Assembly: GCF_001461825.1 (NCBI RefSeq) | Contig: NZ_LLZC01000019.1 | Coordinates: 62,001-126,000 of the forward strand | DNA from: Bacillus velezensis | GTDB taxonomy: Bacteria; Bacillota; Bacilli; Bacillales; Bacillaceae | Direction of reading: 5' to 3' | Length of the DNA stretch: 64,000 bases | Shown here: in pieces, positions 57,950-64,000 of the stretch | Position numbering within the stretch: position 1 is the first letter of the stretch | Layout of the letters: every line of letters starts with the position of its first letter | The notes under the pieces: model-generated | The model's input: the letters and a program-made list of their open reading frames with translations, nothing else | What the model was told of the DNA's origin: nothing | The model's database searches: none | Made by a program: the position numbers and the translations under genes

Positions 57950-57992
57950 TGAAAAAAGGTGATAAAAGGCAGTCCCTTCTATCACCTTTTGA
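57950..57992 (-). terminator. Partial terminator between rpsB and tsf
   Basis: Minus strand: AAGGTGATA / TATCACCTT around a 14-nt loop, followed by a T-run. No separate tsf promoter is seen, so read-through must occur. Confidence 0.8.
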
Positions 57993-57997
57993 TTAGG

Positions 57998-58780
<783 letters not shown>

Positions 58781-58789
58781 TCATTTTTG

Positions 58790-58820
58790 TGCAGAACTGC
58801 CGTTTGCAGCACCCTCTGCA
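58790..58820 (-). ncRNA. Hairpin in the rpsB leader
   Basis: Minus strand: TGCAGA / TCTGCA outer stem with an inner CTGC / GCAG stem, about 50 nt upstream of rpsB. Not followed by a T-run. A candidate S2-binding structure. Confidence 0.5.
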
Positions 58821-58856
58821 TAAATCGTTAAGCGTGTGTATTTAACACCAAGAAAT

Positions 58857-58885
58857 AATATAACACAGCTTTATGCGACAATCAA
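58857..58885 (-). promoter_or_regulatory. Promoter of rpsB-tsf
   Basis: Minus strand: TTGATT (58880-58885), a 17-nt spacer and TATATT (58857-58862), with TG at the extended position. The -35 overlaps the swrB stop codon. Confidence 0.75.
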
Positions 58886-59349
58886 GAATCCTTTACAGCT
58901 TTGCCGCGAAATTTTAAAAACAGCTCGATTTCTGTCTTTCCGCTCTGCATCCGTTTGGCAATTTCCGCGGGGGTGAGCCCTTGTTCATATAATTCTGAAA
59001 CACGTTCTTCAAACGAATGCGCGCCGCTGTTTTCGTCACTTTCAGCCCGTTCCGTTGCACTGATGAGCTTTTCCATGTGGTCCGGAATATCAGGCTCTTC
59101 TTTCGGTTCCGGCCGGGGTTCGGCGTCTTCTGCGTCCGGCGCTTGACGGCTTTTTGCGTCTTCGAGTCTTTCATTTTCTTCTTTCAGCTCAAGCAGAAAC
59201 GCTGCAAGGGTGTTTTCCGTCTCTTCAAGAATCTTCTTCTGCTGGCGCTCCGTCTCCTTGAGGGCTGAAAACCTCGTGTACAGAATAATGACGGCATAAA
59301 GCAGTACGCCGTGAAGCACAAAGCTTAAAAGCCATAATAGTGTTGACAT
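58882..59349 (-). CDS. swrB: SwrB swarming motility protein
   Basis: 155 residues from the ATG at 59347-59349; a GTG three codons earlier forms part of the weak ribosome site. Single N-terminal membrane helix (about 3-23), a coiled coil (about 30-65), a disordered Glu/Pro/Asp-rich stretch (about 68-110) and a small C-terminal helical domain (SELYEQGLTPAEIAKRMQSGKTEIELFLKF). In B. subtilis SwrB activates the flagellar type III export apparatus (FliP) and boosts sigma-D. Last gene of the fla/che operon, after sigD. Formerly ylxL. Confidence 0.94.
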   Translation of the reverse strand: MSTLLWLLSFVLHGVLLYAVIILYTRFSALKETERQQKKILEETENTLAAFLLELKEENERLEDAKSRQAPDAEDAEPRPEPKEEPDIPDHMEKLISATERAESDENSGAHSFEERVSELYEQGLTPAEIAKRMQSGKTEIELFLKFRGKAVKDS

Positions 59350-59376
59350 GTTTTTCACTCGCTAACCATGAGTTCA

Positions 59377-60141
59377 TTATTGAATTACTTTTTCAAGCAG
59401 GTGCTTTAATTTGAACAGCGCCTTTGAATGAATCTGTGAAATCCGCGACGTCGAAAGGTTCAGGACTTGTCCGATTTCGGTCAAAGTCAGTTCTTCTTTA
59501 TAGAATAAACTGACGACAAGCTGCTCTTTTTCAGAGAGCTCATGAATTTTGCCCGCAAGCTGAGCGATCAGCTCGTCCTTCATGATTTTTTCTTCCGGCG
59601 GCACATTTTTGTCATCTCTGATCATCACTTGAATATTCTCACCGTCATCCTGGTCGTGAAGCTTTTCATCAATTGATAAGAGATTGGCAAAAAACCCTTC
59701 ATTCATCGTTGATACTACGTCCTGCTCCGTCATCCCCAGCTCTTCTGCGATCTCTGAAGGCGTCACATTCCGAAGGTAGCGCTGTTCAAGTTTTTCGATC
59801 GCCGCTTCGACTTTTTTTGTCTTCTCCCGTGAAGTTCTGGGCAGCCAATCTTCTTTACGCAGCCCGTCGATGATTGCACCGCGAATTCTAAACGAGGCAT
59901 AGGTATCAAATTTTAAATCCCGGCCGGGGTCAAATTTTTCTAGGGCATCATATAAACCAAGCATACCAAGGCTCATTAGATCGTCTTTATGCACCGATTT
60001 CGGCAGTCCGACGGAAATTCTGCCGACATGATATGTGACCAGCGGCATGTAACGGCGCATTAAATCATCACCGGCTTTAGGATCTTTCCACTCTTTCCAG
60101 CGCGACCAAAGCACCTGATCTTCATAATTCAAGGATTGCAT
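59377..60141 (-). CDS. sigD: RNA polymerase sigma factor SigD (sigma-28)
   Basis: 254 residues, equal to B. subtilis. Directs transcription of hag, motAB, chemoreceptors and autolysins. Region 2 (about 20-90, LVTYHVGRISVGLP and LDAL-like segment), region 3 and region 4 with the helix-turn-helix (LTLTEIGQVLNLSTSRISQIHSKAL). It is antagonised by FlgM, encoded elsewhere. The distance from the operon promoter is thought to create the ON/OFF motility switch in B. subtilis. Confidence 0.98.
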   Translation of the reverse strand: MQSLNYEDQVLWSRWKEWKDPKAGDDLMRRYMPLVTYHVGRISVGLPKSVHKDDLMSLGMLGLYDALEKFDPGRDLKFDTYASFRIRGAIIDGLRKEDWLPRTSREKTKKVEAAIEKLEQRYLRNVTPSEIAEELGMTEQDVVSTMNEGFFANLLSIDEKLHDQDDGENIQVMIRDDKNVPPEEKIMKDELIAQLAGKIHELSEKEQLVVSLFYKEELTLTEIGQVLNLSTSRISQIHSKALFKLKHLLEKVIQ

Positions 60142-60167
60142 TGTTATCCCCCTACCTCATACCTTTA

Positions 60168-60668
60168 TTAAATCGTTGTTTCACCTTGTTTAACAGTTCG
60201 AATGTGCAGCATGCAGGACTTTGGCTCAAATTCAATCGTCCGGCCGCTTGAGCCGCCCGTATCTTCACTGATGACCGGAATGTTATACAATGAAAGCTGC
60301 TCTTTGATGGCCGCTACATTCCTCGGACCGATTTTCATCAGGTCGTTTGTCATTTTAAACTTAAACATCTCCGCTCCCCCGGCGAGTTTTGCCTTCAGGG
60401 CAAACTTGCGGCAGCCGGCTTTCAAAAGCATATCAATCGTCATCTTAACGGCGGTGTCCGCGTATTTTGCACGGTTGAGCTCCGCCGTTTTTGATAAACC
60501 GGAGTCCGGCAGCATGACGTGAACGAGTCCTGCCGTTTGTTTGTCTTTATCGTATAAAACCAGCCCCACGCATGAACCGAGTCCCGAGGTCCGGATTTTA
60601 TCCGGGTAACGCGCGACTTGAACATCCGCAATCCCCACTTTAACGACTGCGGCTTCAGCACGGCTCAT
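60168..60668 (-). CDS. cheD: CheD chemoreceptor glutamine deamidase
   Basis: 166 residues. Deamidates receptor glutamines and cooperates with CheC. The catalytic triad positions Cys33, His50 and Thr27 fall in RTSGLGSCVGLVLYD and GLVHVMLP. The C-terminal half contains FKMTNDLMKIGPRN. The start overlaps the cheC stop by 4 bp, matching the physical CheC-CheD complex. Confidence 0.97.
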   Translation of the reverse strand: MSRAEAAVVKVGIADVQVARYPDKIRTSGLGSCVGLVLYDKDKQTAGLVHVMLPDSGLSKTAELNRAKYADTAVKMTIDMLLKAGCRKFALKAKLAGGAEMFKFKMTNDLMKIGPRNVAAIKEQLSLYNIPVISEDTGGSSGRTIEFEPKSCMLHIRTVKQGETTI

Positions 60669-61294
60669 AAAGCCGCACCCAATGAGACGAAGAGCTTTTC
60701 AAAAGAATCATAGTCCGGGAGCATAAACATGTGGGCTTTGAGCTCCTGCCGGCTGCCCTGGTCAAAAATAGAAGTATCCACGACAATGGCATGCTCTCCG
60801 ACTTGGCTGAGCTCCATCAGCCCTTCACTGATAACCGCGCCGAACATATCAAGTGAGATTTCCGGCACGCTCGGGTAAATCTCAAGCTTTGTCAAATCAG
60901 CCAATGCCGTTAAATAGGAACCTGCTAAAATATTGCCGAACTCATGTAAAGCAGAAGAACTCAAATGATCTTCGCCCAGCTGGTCAATATCAAAATCCGG
61001 ATTTCCGATCAGCTCTCTGATAAACTGTTCCGCCTGATCAAAAGGCATGATGAGAAAGATAGAGCCGGTCATGTCGCCTTCCATTCTTAAAAAGATACTG
61101 GCGACCGGCGTTTCAGCCCCGCCGAAAAAATCAGCGAGCTCATCAAATGTCAATAAAGTCGCAAACGGCACTTCCATGTCTATCTTTCTGTTCAGCAGCT
61201 GAGCCATTGCAGAAGCCGAGTGACCCGCCCCGATATTTCCGACTTCCCGCAAAATATCCATCTGCTCTTCTTTGATCGCTTCAAACTTACTCAT
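60665..61294 (-). CDS. cheC: CheC CheY-P phosphatase
   Basis: 209 residues. Dephosphorylates CheY-P and is stimulated by CheD. Both phosphatase half-sites are intact: ILREVGNIGAGHS (Glu17, Asn20) and ALHEFGNILAGSY (Glu118, Asn121). It follows cheW by 15 bp; it is related to FliY and CheX but lacks the FliY C-terminal SpoA domain. Confidence 0.97.
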   Translation of the reverse strand: MSKFEAIKEEQMDILREVGNIGAGHSASAMAQLLNRKIDMEVPFATLLTFDELADFFGGAETPVASIFLRMEGDMTGSIFLIMPFDQAEQFIRELIGNPDFDIDQLGEDHLSSSALHEFGNILAGSYLTALADLTKLEIYPSVPEISLDMFGAVISEGLMELSQVGEHAIVVDTSIFDQGSRQELKAHMFMLPDYDSFEKLFVSLGAAL

Positions 61295-61309
61295 GTTGTC
61301 TTTTCCCCT

Positions 61310-61783
61310 TTAAGCATTAGGCTCTCCGGACGCAGATGCCGAAGCACCTTTATCCAGCACCGCATGCGCATCGATAATATTGAGGAGCCTGTTATCTTGC
61401 TTAACGATCTGTTTAATCCACACATCCGTTTCCTTTGTCTGGCTTTCAGGCGCGGATTCGATTTCATTTTCATGCACGGTGATGACGTCATTGGCCTCAT
61501 CCACGACCCATCCGACATCAGCGTCACGGTAAGAAATGATGATAATCCGAGTCTCTTCTGTGATGTCCTGTTCAGGCTGGTTCAGACGTTTTCTTAAATC
61601 AAGAACCGGGGTAATCACTCCGCGCAGATTGATAACGCCGCGGATATAAGATTCCACACCCGGGACCCTCGTCGGTTTTTGCCACTTTTCAATTGATTTC
61701 ACCTGGGAAACTGAGATAGCGTATTCTTTCCCGTTTATCATAAACACAATCATTTTTTCACCTGTTTTGATTTCAGCAGTCAT
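61310..61783 (-). CDS. cheW: CheW chemotaxis coupling protein
   Basis: 157 residues, a single CheW/SH3-like domain that bridges receptors to CheA. Conserved VKSIEKWQKPTRVPG and GVINLRGVITPVLDLR segments are seen. Directly after cheA (22 bp) in the fla/che operon. Confidence 0.97.
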   Translation of the reverse strand: MTAEIKTGEKMIVFMINGKEYAISVSQVKSIEKWQKPTRVPGVESYIRGVINLRGVITPVLDLRKRLNQPEQDITEETRIIIISYRDADVGWVVDEANDVITVHENEIESAPESQTKETDVWIKQIVKQDNRLLNIIDAHAVLDKGASASASGEPNA

Positions 61784-61805
61784 TCGGGCACCTCCTCGTG
61801 TCGTT

Positions 61806-63824
61806 TTAGTAGATCAGCGCATTACAATCAATAATCAGCGCCACTTCTCCGTTTCCGAGAATCGTAGCGCCGGAAATCGCAAAGACGTTCGTCAAATAGT
61901 CGCCGAGTGATTTCAGTACGACTTCCTGCTGTCCGATAAAAGAGTCCACGACAAAAGCAGTGGATTTATCGCCCTTTTTCACGACGATTACATGGAACTG
62001 ATCGGCATCCTGTTTTGAATCCGTAATGCCGAATTCTTTTTTCAGATAGACGATCGGAACGATTTGGCCTCTGAAATCAATCACTTCTCTGTCATGCGTC
62101 TGCAGGATATCTTTCTTATCAATAACAGCCGTCTCTATAATAGAAGAAATCGGTATCGCAAACGTCTCTTCTTCCAGTTTAATGAGAAGAACAGATATAA
62201 TTGAAAGTGTCAGCGGAAGCTGGATACTGAAAAGAGAACCTTGGCCTTCCGCGGATTTGACACTGACAGAGCCCCCGAGTGATTCGAGTTTATTTTTCAC
62301 AACATCCAGACCGACGCCCCGCCCTGAAATGTCAGAAATTTGATCGGCAGTCGAGAAGCCCGGAGCAAAAATAAGCTCGTAAATCTCATTATCTTCAAGC
62401 GTTTCAGCATCACGTTCGGTGATTACACTCCGTTCGAGCGCTTTTTCAAGAATTTTCTTTCTGTTCAAGCCGGCCCCGTCATCTTCAACCTCAATAAAGA
62501 CGTGATTGCCGCTGTGATATGCCTTAAGCACGACATGACCTGATTCCGATTTTCCTTTATTCACCCGCACTTCAGGCGATTCAATGCCGTGATCGATGCT
62601 GTTTCTGATTAAATGGACAAGCGGATCGCCGATTTCATCAATCACCGTACGGTCCAGCTCCGTTTCAGCTCCGATGATGGACAATTCGATTTTCTTGTTT
62701 AATTCCTTTTGAAGCTGGCGGATCATTCTCGGGAAACGGTTAAAGACGGTTTCTACCGGCACCATCCGCATATTAAGAATAATAGACTGAAGGTCGCCCG
62801 AGATTCTGGTCAGGCGTTCAACGGTTTCAGTCAGCTCATTGTGGTCAAGCTCCTTGGCGATCTGCTCAAGACGTCCGCGGTCAATGACAAGTTCTTCAAA
62901 AAGGTTCATTGAAGAATCCAGTCTTTCAATGTTGACGCGAATCGTTTTCGAGCCGCTGTGATGTTTCGGCTGTTCTTCCGTTTTCGCTTGCGGCTTTGGC
63001 TGTTTCTCAGCCTTTTTAACCGGAGCTTCCTTCACCGGTTCAGCCGCTTGCGGTTTTTCGGCCGTTTTTAACGGCGCACCGGCAGAAATTTTGACATTCT
63101 CCACTTCTGAAATGCCGCTGATGAGTTCTTTAATTTCTTCAGCAGGCTGCTTTGTCAAGAAACACACCTGAAAATCCGTTCCGAAATCTTCCGTCTCAAG
63201 CACTTCCGCGGCAGGTATCGTTTTTGCGACTTCTCCGGCTTCATTCAGCTTTTCAAAAATCATGTACACCCGCACGGCTTTGAGCATGCAGCTTTCATTC
63301 AGGGAAACCGTTATTTCATAGCGGCTGAATCCTTGCTCTTCCGCCTCTTCAATAACAGTCCGTTCGAACTCATCATAATTCCATTCAGTTGAAGCCTGTT
63401 GTTTTGAAGCCGGCGGTTCTGCTGTTTCGGCTGAAGCCGCAGTCTCATGCACCGCATTTACGTCGAGCTTCGCACTCACTTCAGAAATATCACGTTTGCC
63501 GTCTCCTCCGTCAATAATGGACTGCACCATCTCTTCAAGATGATCAAGCGCTTCAAACAGCACATCCAGCCAATCTGATGTAACGGGCATTTCTCCGTTG
63601 CGGATGGCGTCCAGCACATTTTCCATCAGGTGGGTTAAATGCGCCAGATCTGTATATCCCATCGTTGCGCTCATGCCTTTCAGCGTATGGGCAGCTCTGA
63701 AGATGTCATGCACAAGCTGAAGGTCTGCCGGATCTTTTTCCAACAGCAGCAGCTTTTCGTTACATGTCTGTAAGTGCTCTTTACTTTCATCAATAAAGAC
63801 ATCTAAATATTGATTCATATCCAA
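61806..63824 (-). CDS. cheA: CheA chemotaxis histidine kinase
   Basis: 672 residues from the TTG at 63822-63824, the same length as B. subtilis CheA. The open frame runs 10 codons further, into the end of cheB. P1 Hpt domain with the phosphorylated His46 (AAHTLKGMSATMG), P2 (about 155-255), a Pro/Lys/Ala linker, P3 dimerisation helices, P4 kinase (SIDHGIE N-box, DDGAGLN G1, GRGVGLDVVK G2) and a C-terminal P5 CheW-like domain. In Bacillus, attractant raises CheA activity. The ribosome site is AGGGTG, overlapping the cheB stop region, and cheB ends 5 nt before the start. Confidence 0.97.
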   Translation of the reverse strand: MDMNQYLDVFIDESKEHLQTCNEKLLLLEKDPADLQLVHDIFRAAHTLKGMSATMGYTDLAHLTHLMENVLDAIRNGEMPVTSDWLDVLFEALDHLEEMVQSIIDGGDGKRDISEVSAKLDVNAVHETAASAETAEPPASKQQASTEWNYDEFERTVIEEAEEQGFSRYEITVSLNESCMLKAVRVYMIFEKLNEAGEVAKTIPAAEVLETEDFGTDFQVCFLTKQPAEEIKELISGISEVENVKISAGAPLKTAEKPQAAEPVKEAPVKKAEKQPKPQAKTEEQPKHHSGSKTIRVNIERLDSSMNLFEELVIDRGRLEQIAKELDHNELTETVERLTRISGDLQSIILNMRMVPVETVFNRFPRMIRQLQKELNKKIELSIIGAETELDRTVIDEIGDPLVHLIRNSIDHGIESPEVRVNKGKSESGHVVLKAYHSGNHVFIEVEDDGAGLNRKKILEKALERSVITERDAETLEDNEIYELIFAPGFSTADQISDISGRGVGLDVVKNKLESLGGSVSVKSAEGQGSLFSIQLPLTLSIISVLLIKLEEETFAIPISSIIETAVIDKKDILQTHDREVIDFRGQIVPIVYLKKEFGITDSKQDADQFHVIVVKKGDKSTAFVVDSFIGQQEVVLKSLGDYLTNVFAISGATILGNGEVALIIDCNALIY

Positions 63825-63829
63825 TTGAT

Positions 63830-64000
63830 TCACACCCTCTCTTTTTTCACACATCCGGTGATGGATGCCGCGATATCTTCCACATGTTTAATCTCATGAA
63901 TGAGGCCCGCCTTTATCGCTGACTTCGGCATTCCGAACACAACACAGGATTCGTCCGATTCCGCAATCGTTTTAACGCCGCCTGTTCTGAGCATTTCTTT
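63830..64000 (-). CDS. cheB: CheB protein-glutamate methylesterase (C-terminal 56 residues; gene enters from the right edge)
   Basis: Only the 3' end is present: a 56-codon tail ending in TGA at 63830-63832. The translated segment (LRTGGVKTIAESDESCVVFGMPKSAIKAGL) is the C-terminal part of the CheB methylesterase domain, which removes methyl groups from chemoreceptors and deamidates glutamines. The catalytic Ser/His/Asp and the receiver domain lie outside the window. Adjacent to cheA as in B. subtilis. Confidence 0.93.
   Translation of the reverse strand, partial: KEMLRTGGVKTIAESDESCVVFGMPKSAIKAGLIHEIKHVEDIAASITGCVKKERV

Noticed and set aside
59350-59376. Possible frameshift or truncation of swrB because it is shorter than the B. 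subtilis protein
   Set aside because: The membrane anchor, coiled coil and C-terminal domain are all in one frame; the difference lies in the disordered middle.

Overview
The window looks like a core chromosomal segment of a Bacillus of the subtilis group. The proteins are close to, but not identical with, those I know from B. subtilis 168, and the divergence fits the B. amyloliquefaciens/velezensis branch. That identification is from remembered protein sequences and gene order, not a search. Every gene I can support lies on the minus strand, so transcription runs from base 64000 towards base 1. I found 59 protein genes: 57 complete, with cheB cut at the right edge and miaB cut at the left edge. 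I see no rRNA, tRNA, CRISPR array, insertion sequence or prophage. No gene-free stretch exceeds about 300 bases; the largest, 5844-6135, holds a promoter and a long rny leader.

In transcription order, the right end (64000-58880) is the distal fla/che operon: cheB, cheA, cheW, cheC, cheD, sigD, swrB. Next come rpsB-tsf (58740-57017) and pyrH-frr (56871-55589). Then follows an envelope and isoprenoid block, uppS-cdsA-dxr-rasP-proS (55463-49671), and polC (49559-45246). The rimP-nusA-rnpM-rplGA-infB-ylxP-rbfA-truB-ribC-rpsO-pnpA stretch (45006-35259) covers transcription, translation initiation, ribosome maturation and RNA decay. Around 35150-24530 lie sporulation and diaminopimelate genes: ylxY, mlpA, ymxH, dpaA-dpaB, asd-dapG-dapA, rnjB, tepA, ylzJ and spoIIIE. 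The ymf region (22042-9966) contains ymfC, ymfD, a MarR/MMPL pair, ymfF-ymfH-ymfI, ymfJ, ymfK, rodZ-like ymfM and pgsA. The left end holds cinA, recA, pbpX, rny, ymdB, spoVS, tdh-kbl and the start of miaB.

The part that departs from the B. subtilis 168 order I remember is a MarR-type repressor overlapping a 1039-residue MMPL transporter (16295-19869). It sits between the bacillibactin exporter gene ymfD and the EF-P-modification-associated genes ymfF-ymfH-ymfI. Its promoter carries a perfect 9-5-9 palindrome over the expected transcription start, so it looks like a self-repressed efflux cassette. This is the best candidate for accessory, poorly described biology here.

Regulatory sequence is well preserved. 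Recognisable elements include a LexA/SOS box nested inside a terminator hairpin upstream of recA, a sigma-H promoter for spoVS, and a candidate ECF-sigma promoter for pbpX. There is also a candidate sigma-K promoter for dpaA, ribosomal-protein leader structures before rpsO and rpsB, and an attenuator-like leader before rimP-nusA-infB with mutually exclusive pairings. Many start codons were moved from the longest open frame to an internal GTG/TTG/ATG that has a properly spaced Shine-Dalgarno sequence.
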